In this document: one piece after another, positions 30,543-39,053 of the stretch | Layout of the letters: each line of letters starts with the position of its first letter | Numbering within the stretch: position 1 is the first letter of the stretch | Origin: Bin87 sp965219925 | GTDB taxonomy: Bacteria > Chloroflexota > Dehalococcoidia > Lucifugimonadales > UBA3495 | DNA: 64,000 nt | NCBI GenBank assembly: GCA_965219925.1 | Contig: OZ244795.1 | Span: 310,001 to 374,000, forward strand | Direction of reading: 5' to 3' | Notes under the pieces: model-generated | The model's input: only the letters and a program-made list of their open reading frames with translations | Databases searched by the model: none | Told to the model about the DNA's origin: nothing | Position numbers and translations under genes: made by a program

Positions 30543-30722
30543 AGCCTGTTGACAATTAGCAAACCAGCCCGTCACTCCTGCGAAAGAACGTCACCCCGTA
30601 CTTGATACGGGGCAGAAGTCCAGAGAGGGTAAGATGAAAGAATCAGAACCGTGATTAACGACTTCGGCCACTGGATTCCCGCTTTCGCGGGAATGACGGT
30701 ATTTGTCAAAACACACTCTAGG
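30540..30722. repeat. Mini-element C, copy 2
   Basis: From TAGAGCCTGTTGACAATTAGC to TATTTGTCAAAACACACTCTAG, nearly identical to 20385-20569. The outer TAGAG/CTCTA inverted ends show the complete border here. The left TAG is the stop codon of the reductase gene. Confidence 0.85.
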
Positions 30723-30757
30723 TAAGCAATTGCCCGGTTCGCATGGGTTCGGTACAA

Positions 30758-30793
30758 CACAAAAGGGCCGGACAATTGCCCGGCCCTTTTGTG
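30758..30793. terminator. Rho-independent terminator (bidirectional form)
   Basis: A perfect 14-bp stem, CACAAAAGGGCCGG / CCGGCCCTTTTGTG, with an 8-base loop and A and T runs on the two sides, so it can work in both directions. It lies between the reductase gene on the plus strand and the convergent small gene on the minus strand. Confidence 0.8.
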
Positions 30794-30868
30794 TTTGCTG
30801 GCGCCGTGGGTGGGTTGGTGATGCAGGGCTGCCAGCGGTTGCGGTTGAGGAGGCGGTGGTATGGGGTG

Positions 30869-31090
30869 TTATCTCTCCGGCAGGAAGGTGTAATAACGCA
30901 CGCCGGCCATGGGGATGCCGTAGCCGAAGCTGGGCATAGCCCGGTGGATTACCCGTTCCGGCGCCGAATCTTCCATGCGCGCCCCATACTCGGTCAGGAT
31001 ATCCGACATGTCCTGTTCGACCCAATCGCTAAGCAACCTGGGCCGCTGGTCAATCTGTTTGTTGGTGAGTACCTCGTTGACAGTAACCAT
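30869..31090 (-). CDS. Small hypothetical protein (73 aa) with strong ribosome-binding site
   Basis: Not recognised. The start at 31090 is chosen because AGGAGGAAG lies about six bases upstream, one of the best Shine-Dalgarno sequences in the window. The product is MVTVNEVLTN at the N-terminus, then an acidic helical segment with WVEQDMSDILTEYG, and a Tyr/Phe-rich end (GYGIPMAGVRYYTFLP). No membrane segment is present. Upstream sequence is AT-rich and could hold its promoter. The conserved-looking, well-initiated frame argues that it is real. Confidence 0.6.
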   Translation of the reverse strand: MVTVNEVLTNKQIDQRPRLLSDWVEQDMSDILTEYGARMEDSAPERVIHRAMPSFGYGIPMAGVRYYTFLPER

Positions 31091-31288
31091 TGTTGCTTCC
31101 TCCTGTGTGGAGTTCATCCACCTACCATATTGCAATTACTGTTATTATAATCGCCGATGCTTGATACGTCAAGGCTCAATGTTCAGGCCTATTGCATATG
31201 AAATTACAGTTACGTCACTCCGGCGAAAGCTGGAGTCCAGATCTTGTAATTTGCTGGATTTTCGGAGGGAAGCTACCGGCAACGGTCA

Positions 31289-31421
31289 CTAGTAGACCAA
31301 CATTCTTGAAATGACGGGTGTGGAATGCCAGATTGCTCGACGATAGTCTCCATAAAGCCCTGTATGGCCGGGGAAAGGCCCTGTACCAATCAACCCATCA
31401 TTACAAAGATTTCGGACTACT
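31289..31421. mobile_element. Mini-element E1 (nested, copy 1)
   Basis: Starts at CTAG TAGACCAACATTCTTGAAATG and ends CATTACAAAGATTTCGGACTA; the termini are imperfect inverted repeats (15 of 21). A second copy is at 55881-56013. It sits at the CTAG of element D. Confidence 0.85.
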
Positions 31422-31573
31422 AAACTAAAGCCAAGGTGAAATGCGCAGATGGTGGGGGTCAAACGACGGAGCCGGGTCGTTCTCCGAGTACGGATGAGAG
31501 GGATTCACGGACTTAACCCAGCTGATCATCATCGCCACTTAAATGTACATCCCACCTTGGCTTTAGTTTAGTA
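31418..31573. mobile_element. Mini-element E2 (nested)
   Basis: Perfect 21-bp terminal inverted repeats TACTAAACTAAAGCCAAGGTG (31418-31438) and its reverse complement (31553-31573), about 156 bp in total with no coding frame. It is joined to E1 and E3 at TA dinucleotides. No other copy is in the window. Confidence 0.85.
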
Positions 31574-31711
31574 TTACAACGACGGTTGACGAGCAGGGAC
31601 CTTGACTTTGGCCTATGCCAAACGGGGATGGCACTCAAATGAGGGTTGCTTTGCAACCCGCTGATACGAAGATTCAAGCGTGGTTCGCCAAATCCGTCGT
31701 TGTAATACTAG
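31569..31711. mobile_element. Mini-element E3 (nested)
   Basis: Perfect 17-bp terminal inverted repeats TAGTATTACAACGACGG (31569-31585) and its reverse complement (31694-31710), about 142 bp, non-coding. Its right end restores the CTAG at which element D resumes. Confidence 0.85.
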
Positions 31712-31868
31712 ATTCCCGCGAAAGCGGGAATGACGGTGGTTAATTGGTCCATATGCGATAGCCCTGGCTCAATGTTAAAATCACCTTAAAATTGCCCGAG
31801 AATTTTTGGCGTATTTCCCGTCTCGATGCTGCCCGTTTCATTGCACACAGCCAGGGGGTGAACCTGTT

Positions 31869-33974
31869 ATGACGCAACCAATAGGGGCCGACCTGTTCCG
31901 ACATCTGCGCGCCGTCGGCGATCCCACCATGTCACCCGATGGATCGCGATGCGCCTACGTGCTGTCGTGGGTTGACGCAGCCAGTTCATCCAGCCGCTCC
32001 CGCATTTACCAGGCAGAGCCGCCAGTATCGGACGGTGCGTACGATGACCCGGAACCCTTCACCCGCGGCGATGCTGATTCTCATCCGCGGTTTTCTCCGG
32101 ATGGCGCCACGCTGGCGTTTTTGCGGCCCGGCGGCGATGGCCCGGACGGGTCGAGGCAGGTTTGGTCAATGCCGGCTCGGGGTGGAGAGGCTGCTCAGTG
32201 CACCAACCTGCCCAACGGGGTCCGTGAGTTCGCATGGGCGCCCGATTCATCTCGCATTGCGGTGGTGGCAGACGTGTGTCCGGATGACGGAGGGGGCGCC
32301 GACGCAACGCAAAATGATGAGCCGACGGTGCGGGAAGTAAACCGGATTCGCTACCGGCACGATGCCATCGGCTGGCGGGGCGACTGTCATTTTCACCTGT
32401 TTATCGTGGACGCCAAAACCGGGGAAGCGACGCAACTCACCGCTGGCGATTGGGACGATATGGCTCCGGCCTGGTCGCCGGACGGACGGCGCATCGCATT
32501 CATCTCCGGTAGGTCGGAGGCCCGGGACGTAACCGCCAGCAGCGAGGTGTACGTGGTGGACGCGCCGGAGACGGATTCCGATGACTCCTCCATGCCCGAG
32601 CCGGTGTTGTGGTCGCAGGGATTGACTGACGCCGCGGCGGTAGCCTGGTCTCCCGACGGGCGCAAATTGTTGACTGCCGGCGCGACCGGGGACGGATTGA
32701 TGGTGTTGTGGCAGGCGTACCTGTACATGTTGCAGCCGGACGCACCGCCGCGCCGCATTACGGACGACAGCATCCGCCCCTGCCTGGGGTACCCTGGCAT
32801 ATACCCGCCGCTGGATTTGCGCTGGATCCAGGGTGAGCCGGGCGCCGCTGGTGAGGGCGCGGTTCTGTTCCTGGCCGATGCCGGCGGAGAAACTCGGTTG
32901 TATTCGCTGCCAGTGTCGGCGGAGGGCAGCCGGGCGGAGCCGGTGGCGCTGACAGGGGGTGAAGAGCTGCTGTCAGGTATTGCATTTGATGGCTCGGTTG
33001 GCCTCGCCGTCTTGGTGTCGTCGGCTCCTGATTCTCCGTCTGAACTGGAATTAGTTACCCTAAATGGCAATCGGCAGGCAGTGGCGGCGCGGCGGCGGAT
33101 CACGTCTCATAACGATGAATGGTTGGTGGAACATCCGCCGGCCCCGCTGGAGAAGTTCAGCATCAACCGAGGCGGTTGGGACATCGAATGCCGGCTGTAT
33201 CACCCGCCGGGGTTCGACGCTGCGAAGCGGTACCCGTTGCTGCTGGAAATTCACGGCGGACCCAACGGCGCATTCTACGATTCATTTGTGCCCTGGCATC
33301 AGGTGCCGGCGACGGCTGGCTACCTGGTGCTGGCGGTGAACCCGCGCGGATCATCGACCTATGGGGAGGAGTTCGTCAATTCGGTGTTGGGAGACTGGGG
33401 AGGCGAGGATTACCTGGATTTGATGGCCGGCGTGGATGCGGTATGTGCGCGTCCATACGTGGATACCGAGCGTCTGTTGATACACGGATACAGTTACGGC
33501 GGGTATATGACCACCTGGATAATCGGCCACGATGACCGGTTCCGCGCCGCCGTTGCCGGTGCGCCGTGCATCGACTTGTGGAGCATGTATGGCACGTCTG
33601 ACATTGCCGCGAGTTTTGGTGAAACACAGTGGTCGGCGCGGCCTTCCGGCGGAGCGCCCACGACGGTTCCGATGGTAACCGAGCTGGCTGAGGGAGTGGA
33701 TGACCTGGCCTACCGGCTGCTGCAACGCTCGCCGATCACGTTCGCCCCGCAGGTGGACACTCCGGTGCTGCTGCTGCACGGAGAAAGCGATGCGCGATGC
33801 CCCATCGGTCAGAGCGAGCAATATTTCCAGATGTTGAAACGGCTGGAAAAAGAGGTTGAGATGGTGAGGTTTCCCGGCTGTGGCCACGGGTTTTTGAGGA
33901 CGGGCCACGTGGCGCTGCGGCAGGCTTACCTGGAGCGGATGATGGGTTGGTTCCAGCGGTGGCTGGAGGAATAG
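31869..33974 (+). CDS. S9 family serine peptidase (acylaminoacyl/dipeptidyl peptidase type)
   Basis: 701 residues from the ATG at 31869, which has AGGGGG upstream. The N-terminal beta-propeller consists of WD40-like/PD40 units such as MSPDGSRCAYV, FSPDGATLAFL and WSPDGRRIAFISG. The C-terminal alpha/beta hydrolase domain has the nucleophile in GYSYGGYM (about Ser542), the Asp in HGESDARCP and the His in GCGHGF. HGGPNGAFYD gives the oxyanion strand. It hydrolyses short peptides in the cytoplasm; no signal peptide is seen. Confidence 0.93.
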   Translation: MTQPIGADLFRHLRAVGDPTMSPDGSRCAYVLSWVDAASSSSRSRIYQAEPPVSDGAYDDPEPFTRGDADSHPRFSPDGATLAFLRPGGDGPDGSRQVWSMPARGGEAAQCTNLPNGVREFAWAPDSSRIAVVADVCPDDGGGADATQNDEPTVREVNRIRYRHDAIGWRGDCHFHLFIVDAKTGEATQLTAGDWDDMAPAWSPDGRRIAFISGRSEARDVTASSEVYVVDAPETDSDDSSMPEPVLWSQGLTDAAAVAWSPDGRKLLTAGATGDGLMVLWQAYLYMLQPDAPPRRITDDSIRPCLGYPGIYPPLDLRWIQGEPGAAGEGAVLFLADAGGETRLYSLPVSAEGSRAEPVALTGGEELLSGIAFDGSVGLAVLVSSAPDSPSELELVTLNGNRQAVAARRRITSHNDEWLVEHPPAPLEKFSINRGGWDIECRLYHPPGFDAAKRYPLLLEIHGGPNGAFYDSFVPWHQVPATAGYLVLAVNPRGSSTYGEEFVNSVLGDWGGEDYLDLMAGVDAVCARPYVDTERLLIHGYSYGGYMTTWIIGHDDRFRAAVAGAPCIDLWSMYGTSDIAASFGETQWSARPSGGAPTTVPMVTELAEGVDDLAYRLLQRSPITFAPQVDTPVLLLHGESDARCPIGQSEQYFQMLKRLEKEVEMVRFPGCGHGFLRTGHVALRQAYLERMMGWFQRWLEE

Positions 33975-34027
33975 CAGTCGGGTTTGACACCCATTGAGGC
34001 TATCCCGTATCGTACCGCCTGATACGC

Positions 34028-34228
34028 CTCACGCGTACCCACTTTGTCAAACCAAACCGGCCTACTGTCATTGCGAGGAGATTCCGCTCATTCCGAGCTT
34101 GTCGAGGGACGTGGCAATCTCGTTGAGGTTGAGCAAATGTCGTGGAACCATCATTGCTACGGCGACGAGATTGCCGCCCCCGTATCAAGTACGGGGTCGC
34201 AATGACATATTAATTGGGTACGCATGAA
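34028..34228. repeat. Long GTCATTGCGA mini-element with 10-bp target duplication
   Basis: CTCACGCGTACCC to TTGGGTACGCATGAA. The flanks CCTGATACGC (34018-34027) and CCTGATTCGC (34229-34238) match at 9 of 10. It is closely related to the 26184 copy, sharing the GAGCTTGTCGAGGGA block. Confidence 0.85.
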
Positions 34229-34264
34229 CCTGATTCGCACATGGCATCCTGAGGGAGTTGTTCG

Positions 34265-34492
34265 TTGACTGACACAAACACGCAGGAAGAACGGGTCAGG
34301 ATGCTGGCCGAACTGGTTGGCATTTCTATCGACGACTCCGATTTGCCCGAGGTGGCCAATCGCTTCGGCACTCTGATGCAGGAACTGGACCGGCTGCGAG
34401 AACTGGACCTGGAAGGGCTGGAGCCGGTCACCATATTCCCGGATACGGAATTTCCAGTTCCGGAATCTTCTGAAACGGGTTCTGACGATTAG
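34265..34492 (+). CDS. AtzG/GatC-like small amidase-partner protein
   Basis: 75 residues. The start is a TTG seven bases after GAGGGAG, a clear ribosome-binding site. The sequence, with MLAELVGISIDDSDLPEVANRF and a FPDTEFPVP tail, resembles the small helical subunits that wrap an amidase: GatC of the amidotransferase, or AtzG, which stabilises AtzE. The gene precedes an amidase by 59 bases. No gatB is present, so a dedicated two-subunit amidase is more likely than tRNA amidation. Confidence 0.72.
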   Translation: MTDTNTQEERVRMLAELVGISIDDSDLPEVANRFGTLMQELDRLRELDLEGLEPVTIFPDTEFPVPESSETGSDD

Positions 34493-34551
34493 CCAGCGTA
34501 TGACCGGTTGCGAGGCCGGTATTACGACACGCCGCGCATGGGAGCCTGAAA

Positions 34552-35988
34552 TTGGTGATACCTGCCAACTCTGACGAGATAGTTTTCCTGTCTGCCGAGG
34601 CCACTGCGGCGGGTATCCGCGCCGGTGAGTTTACGGCTACCGACGCGGTGAACGCATACCTGCGCCGGATCGACGCAATCGACGCAGATATCAAGTCCTA
34701 CATCACCGTGTGCCGGGAAGAGGCGTTGGGGGCGGCATCGGATGCGGACGATGCGCTGCGCCGTGGCGACGACCGGGTCTCCGGAGCGTTGTTCGGGGTG
34801 CCGGTGGCCGTCAAAGACCAGTTCAATACGGCTGGCATACTGACGAGCAATGGCTCCAGGGCCTACGCTGACAACGTTCCGGAAACGGATGCTACCGTGG
34901 TGGCGCGGCTGAAGGAAGCCGGGGCAATTCTGATGGGCAAGCTGAACCTGAGTGAGCTGGCAATGGGTGGCACGGCCGATCCTCCTTACGGGACTCCGCA
35001 GAATCCGTGGCGGGCCGGACATACGCCCGGCGAATCGAGCAGTGGGTCCGGGGCGGCGCTGGCGGCGCATCTATGCGCGGCATCGGTGGGCGAGGACACG
35101 GGGGGCAGCGGTCGAGGTCCGGCATCTTATTGCAATGGTGTTGGGCTGCGTCCGACTTTCACCCGCATCAGCCGGTACGGGGTTACACCCATGTGCTGGT
35201 TTATGGATGCCGCCGCCCCGATGACCAAGACGGTTGAGGATTGCGCCCTGGTGCTGGGAGCGGTGGCCGGTTACGACCCGCTGGATCCGACCACCAGCCG
35301 CCGGCCGGTGCCTGATTACTACGGGATGCTGGATGGCGTTATCACGGGGATGCGCGTTGGCCGGCTGACCGAGCTGTGCAACTCGCCGGACATGCACGCC
35401 GACGTGCGGGCGGCGATTGACCAGGCGTTGGAAACGTTGGCCGGGTTGGGTGCGGAGGTGGTCGATGTGTCGGTGCCACTGACCGAGATGGCCGGAGCAA
35501 TTTTTGTGGGCATTGCCGATACCGAGGGCGCCGGCGCGCGGGATGGCTTGATGCTTCGCGCGCCGGAACAACTGGACCGGGCTTCACGCACCCGATTGCA
35601 GAGCGCTTCGCTGGTTCCGGCGAAAGTGCAGAACCGGGCGATGAAAGCCAGGGTTCTGCTGAGGCGGCAATTTGAGGATGCGTTCCGACGGGTTGACGTG
35701 CTGGTGTCGCCGACGGCCCCATATCCGGCGCCGCGGCACGACGAGCTGACGGCCAGGTTCGAAAGCGCCGAAGATGTGCGACAGCGTTTCTTTTTCCGCC
35801 GGTCGTACACGGGTTGTTATCCACTGGCAGCGATGCCGGCGATTTCCATACCGGGCGGATTCACCGCAGACGGGTTGCCGATTGGCCTGCAGATTGGCGC
35901 GGCGCCCTTCGCGGAGGGAACCATCCTGCGGGCATCGTACGCCTATCAGCAGGCAACGGACTGGCACACGCGCCGCGCGCCCGTGTAG
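34552..35988 (+). CDS. Amidase signature family enzyme
   Basis: 478 residues. The Ser-cisSer-Lys triad is visible: PVAVKDQF (Lys), PGESSSGSGAA (cis-Ser) and GEDTGGSGRGPA (Ser nucleophile, where the family norm is GSDTGGSIRxPA). The C-terminal LAAMPAISIPGGF-type segment is typical. TTG 34552 lies about 7 bases from GGGAG; GTG 34555 is the alternative. The substrate is unknown. With the AtzG/GatC-like gene in front it may be an AtzE-like hydrolase. The nucleophile loop with Glu for Ser and Gly for Ile is unusual. Confidence 0.87.
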   Translation: MVIPANSDEIVFLSAEATAAGIRAGEFTATDAVNAYLRRIDAIDADIKSYITVCREEALGAASDADDALRRGDDRVSGALFGVPVAVKDQFNTAGILTSNGSRAYADNVPETDATVVARLKEAGAILMGKLNLSELAMGGTADPPYGTPQNPWRAGHTPGESSSGSGAALAAHLCAASVGEDTGGSGRGPASYCNGVGLRPTFTRISRYGVTPMCWFMDAAAPMTKTVEDCALVLGAVAGYDPLDPTTSRRPVPDYYGMLDGVITGMRVGRLTELCNSPDMHADVRAAIDQALETLAGLGAEVVDVSVPLTEMAGAIFVGIADTEGAGARDGLMLRAPEQLDRASRTRLQSASLVPAKVQNRAMKARVLLRRQFEDAFRRVDVLVSPTAPYPAPRHDELTARFESAEDVRQRFFFRRSYTGCYPLAAMPAISIPGGFTADGLPIGLQIGAAPFAEGTILRASYAYQQATDWHTRRAPV

Positions 35989-36009
35989 CCAGGCCCTAAA
36001 CGGGAGAAC

Positions 36010-36897
36010 ATGTTACGGAAAGCCATCATCCCGGCTGCCGGTCTGGGGACGCGGTTTTTGCCGGTTACCCGGTCGGTGCCCAAGGAACTGCTGCCCATTC
36101 TGGACCGCCCGATGTTGCAATACGTGGTCGCGGAGGCTGCAGAGGCCGGGATCACGGAGGTTATAGTCATAACGTCGCCTGGGAAAGAAGGTATCGCCGA
36201 GTATTTCCGGCCCCGGCCAGACCTGGAGCGACGGTTGGCTGATGACGAGCAGTTGTTGAGTCGGGTACGCTCGGGCACCGACCTGGCGGACGTGTCATTT
36301 GTGATTCAGGAAGAACCGCTGGGTCTGGGCCATGCAGTCCTGACGGCTCGGGACGCGGTGGGGGACGGACCGTTTGCGGTGATACTGCCCGACGACATCA
36401 TCGCCAATACTCCGGGGGCGCTGGCCCAGATGCTGGCGGCAACCGCCGAGCAGTCTGGCAACGGTGAATCCGTCGCTGCCGTGGCCGTGGAACGGTTGCC
36501 GTGGGAGGTAGTCCACAACTACGGGGTGGTGGATGCTGAACCGGACGGAGAGCGTCGGCACCGGGTGAAGGGGCTGGTGGAGAAACCGCCGCCGGGCACC
36601 GCCCCATCCAACCTGTCGATAGTGGGTCGGTACATCCTCCCGCCGCAGGTATTTGAGTGCCTGGAACGCACGCCGCCCGGAGCCAGGGGCGAAATCCAGT
36701 TGACGGACGGCCTGGCGCTGTTGATGGAAGACTTCCCCCTGTACGCCTGCGAGTTTGAGGGCATCCGCTATGACGGCGGCAACCCCATGGGCCTGCTGCG
36801 GGCATCGCTGGAACATGCCCTGGCCCGCGAGGACACCAAAGCGGCGGCTACGGCGCTGGTGCGGCAGTTGGCGGCCGGGCTGGGTACTGGCGAGTAA
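36010..36897 (+). CDS. galU: UTP-glucose-1-phosphate uridylyltransferase
   Basis: 295 residues. KAIIPAAGLGTRFLPVTRSVPKEL contains the nucleotide-binding GxGTRxxP and Lys, with PLGLGHAVL, VILPDDII (metal Asp), RVKGLVEKP and GEIQLTDGLALL after it. It makes UDP-glucose for cell-envelope glycans. It follows the amidase gene by 21 bases and may share its transcript. Confidence 0.94.
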   Translation: MLRKAIIPAAGLGTRFLPVTRSVPKELLPILDRPMLQYVVAEAAEAGITEVIVITSPGKEGIAEYFRPRPDLERRLADDEQLLSRVRSGTDLADVSFVIQEEPLGLGHAVLTARDAVGDGPFAVILPDDIIANTPGALAQMLAATAEQSGNGESVAAVAVERLPWEVVHNYGVVDAEPDGERRHRVKGLVEKPPPGTAPSNLSIVGRYILPPQVFECLERTPPGARGEIQLTDGLALLMEDFPLYACEFEGIRYDGGNPMGLLRASLEHALAREDTKAAATALVRQLAAGLGTGE

Positions 36898-37140
36898 GCG
36901 GGGTTGGGAGGGTACGCCCCTCTCCCAACGGGAGAGGGAGCGTTTTTACCTGGATGAACCGGATGGACAGGATTTTGGGCCGTGGTTTGCTGCGGGATTG
37001 CCACGTCCCTAGACAGGCTCGGGATGAGCTGGCACTGCTCGCAATGACAGGGGGTTGCGATTTTCACCCTCACCCCAGCCCTCTCCCATCAAGGGCTGAT
37101 AGGGGTAGGTAACCTCTGCAATGTCCCCCCTCCCTTGATG
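36898..37140. repeat. CCCTCTCCC hairpin and GGATGAACCGGATGGACAGGATTTT repeat remnants
   Basis: The gap 36898-37581 has no gene. This part holds CCCCTCTCCCAACGGGAGAGGG, GGATGAACCGGATGGACAGGATTTTGGGCCG, a decayed GTCATTGCGA half-element and CTCACCCCAGCCCTCTCCCATCAAGGG. The same modules recur at 47100-47390, 49035-49175, 50523-50840, 52560-52670 and 53935-54180. Confidence 0.7.
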
Positions 37141-37285
37141 CAGGACCTTTCGGTTTTCCTCATGTCATTGCGAGCGCAGCGTGGCAATCTCGTCGCCGTA
37201 GCAATGATGGTTCCCCGGCACGTGCTCAACCTCAACGAGATTGCCACGTCGCTGCGCTCCTCGCAATGACAACCGAATGACCCTG
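37141..37285. repeat. CAGG...CCTG mini-element with exact 10-bp target duplication, inserted in another repeat
   Basis: CAGGACCTTTCGGTTTTCCTCATGTCATTGCG to CGCAATGACAACCGAATGACCCTG, 145 bp. TCCCTTGATG is repeated exactly at 37131-37140 and 37286-37295. The target is the CTCCCTTGATGGGAGAGGG hairpin repeat, so one repeat family has landed in another. Confidence 0.88.
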
Positions 37286-37581
37286 TCCCTTGATGGGAGA
37301 GGGCTAGAGCCTGCCCCGCACTTGATGCGGGGGTGAGGGTGAAAACCTCCTGCAAAACATCTATACATACCCTTGTCAGCCCATCAAGGGAGAGGATGTC
37401 CTTCGACAGGCTCAGGATGAGCGGGGCGGTAGGGGCGGAGTGAGCGGGTGTAGGTTAATTGACATGGCCGGCGGCGTCGCCGTAGAATTGCGTCCGCTAC
37501 ATGCCGGGGTTGCAATCGTACGGATGTAGCCTGAATTTAGACATGCTCTTTCCACATGCCCCATGAAGGGAGGCGCCAATC

Positions 37582-37818
37582 ATGGCTACAAAAGCCTTTT
37601 TGCTGGTAGAAACTGCAGTCGGTCGAACCAGAGACGTTGCCAACACGCTGCGTGATCTGGACGGGATCGAGTCGGTGGATGTGGTAACCGGCCCTTACGA
37701 CATCATCGCCGTAATTTCCGGCGACGACATGTCGGTTGTCGGCGGGCTGGTAACGGAAAAAATCCACACGGTTGTTGGCGTGGTACGCACCGTGACCTGC
37801 GTGGCAGTGGACGCTTGA
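37582..37818 (+). CDS. Stand-alone Lrp/AsnC ligand-binding (RAM) domain protein
   Basis: 78 residues with the RAM fold only: AFLLVETAVGRTRDVANTLRDL, VDVVTGPYDIIAVISG and GVVRTVTCVAV. There is no helix-turn-helix. The start has GGGAGG nine bases upstream. Single-domain RAM proteins bind amino acids or interact with full Lrp-type regulators. It lies 47 bases before an acyl-CoA dehydrogenase gene. Confidence 0.9.
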   Translation: MATKAFLLVETAVGRTRDVANTLRDLDGIESVDVVTGPYDIIAVISGDDMSVVGGLVTEKIHTVVGVVRTVTCVAVDA

Positions 37819-37865
37819 TCCCGGGTTTCAGGATGGCCAATTGATCGCGTTGATGGGAGGTCCTG

Positions 37866-39041
37866 GTGGAGTATCGCTTCACTCCGGGCGACGATAATTT
37901 TCGCCGTGAGTTACGCCGGTTCATAGAGGATGAACTACCGCCAGGCTGGGAGGGCGGCGGCCGCTGGCCGGAGGAATACGACTGGGACTTTACGATGCAG
38001 ATGCGGGGGCGTCTGGCGGACCGGGGCTGGCTGACGATGCACTGGCCCGAGGAGTACGGCGGCCAGGATGCTTCGCCGGTTCGGTCGGCGATCTACAACG
38101 AAGAACTGGCCTACCTGCGAGCGCCGGGGCGGGATATTTTCGGCGTGCGGATGCTTGGCCCGACGTTGATGATTCACGGCAGCGAGGAACAGAAACAGAC
38201 GCACCTGCCGTCCATAGCGAAGGGTGAAATCCAGTGGTGCCAAGGTTACAGCGAGTCGGAATCTGGGTCGGACCTGGCCTCGCTGAGCACGCGGGCAGTG
38301 CGCGACGGCGACGATTACATCATCAACGGGGCCAAAATCTGGACCACGCTGGCGCACCGGTCGGACTGGATAATGTGCCTGGCCCGTACTGATCCGGAGG
38401 CGCCCCGCCACCGTGGGATCAGCTTCATCCTGGTGGATATGAAATCACCGGGGATAGAGGTGCGTCCGGTGATAAACATGGCCGGCGGGCATGAGTTCAA
38501 CCAGGTGATTTTCGACAACGTGCGGGTACCCGGCAGCAACGTGGTTGGCGAGGAAAACCGGGGCTGGTACGTGGCGGTTACGCTGTTGGACTTCGAGCGG
38601 TCTGGCATCGACTACTCGGCGATTGCGCGGCGTTTGCTGGACGATACCCGGGAATATGTCGGTGAGGTGTCACGTAGCGGGAGCAAGATTACCGATGTTC
38701 CGTGGGTGTGCAATCTGTTTGCCGACCGGTATGTCGAGTGCGAAGTGGCGCGTCTGATGGCGTACAACGTGGCGTGGATGCAGGGCGAAGGGCTGGTGCC
38801 GAACAAGGAAGCATCCATGAGCAAGGCTTTCGGCAGTGAAACGCTCCACCGTTCGGCGAACAGCGTGCTGGAGATTGTGGGGATGCCGGGAGCGTTGGGC
38901 CGCAATGAATCGCGGGCGCCGCTGAAGGGAAGACTGCCCGAGAACTGGATGATCAGTTTTTCGCACCAGATTGCCGGCGGTACGTCGGAGGTGCAACGGG
39001 GAATCGTGGCCGGCCGGGGGCTGGGCCTGCCCCGGGGTTAA
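37866..39041 (+). CDS. Acyl-CoA dehydrogenase family protein
   Basis: 391 residues from a GTG with GGGAGG upstream. WPEEYGGQDASPVRSAIYNEELA, the flavin-binding QGYSESESGSDLASLSTRA and DDYIINGAKIWTT, then FDNVRVPGSNVVGEENRGW and the C-terminal IAGGTSEVQRGIVAGRGLGLPRG show an intact fold. The Glu/Arg positions are consistent with the large ACAD subgroup used in CoA-thioester degradation. It may act with the CaiB-type transferase 8 kb upstream. Confidence 0.92.
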   Translation: MEYRFTPGDDNFRRELRRFIEDELPPGWEGGGRWPEEYDWDFTMQMRGRLADRGWLTMHWPEEYGGQDASPVRSAIYNEELAYLRAPGRDIFGVRMLGPTLMIHGSEEQKQTHLPSIAKGEIQWCQGYSESESGSDLASLSTRAVRDGDDYIINGAKIWTTLAHRSDWIMCLARTDPEAPRHRGISFILVDMKSPGIEVRPVINMAGGHEFNQVIFDNVRVPGSNVVGEENRGWYVAVTLLDFERSGIDYSAIARRLLDDTREYVGEVSRSGSKITDVPWVCNLFADRYVECEVARLMAYNVAWMQGEGLVPNKEASMSKAFGSETLHRSANSVLEIVGMPGALGRNESRAPLKGRLPENWMISFSHQIAGGTSEVQRGIVAGRGLGLPRG

Positions 39042-39053
39042 TCGCGGATGCCA

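Larger units (their letters stand above)
31184..31766. mobile_element. Mini-element D with 10-bp target duplication, split by three other mini-elements
   Basis: Ends CAGGCCTATTGCATATG and CATATGCGATAGCCCTG form a 17-bp near-perfect inverted repeat. The flanking GCTCAATGTT is duplicated exactly (31174-31183 and 31767-31776). Removing 31293-31711 restores the 166-bp structure of the copy at 17205-17370. The gap 31091-31868 contains no gene. Confidence 0.88.

Noticed and set aside
31441..31700. Small RNA genes inside E2 and E3
   Set aside because: Their pairing is explained by terminal inverted repeats of mini-elements, and no promoter or conserved RNA fold was recognised.
34265..34492. True GatC of a GatCAB amidotransferase
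   Set aside because: No gatB is seen, the amidase has an atypical nucleophile loop, and an AtzG-like partner is a better fit; not excluded.
37300..37400. Rho-independent terminators in the CCCTCTCCC hairpins
   Set aside because: The hairpins are members of a dispersed repeat and mostly lack T-runs; termination may occur but cannot be claimed.
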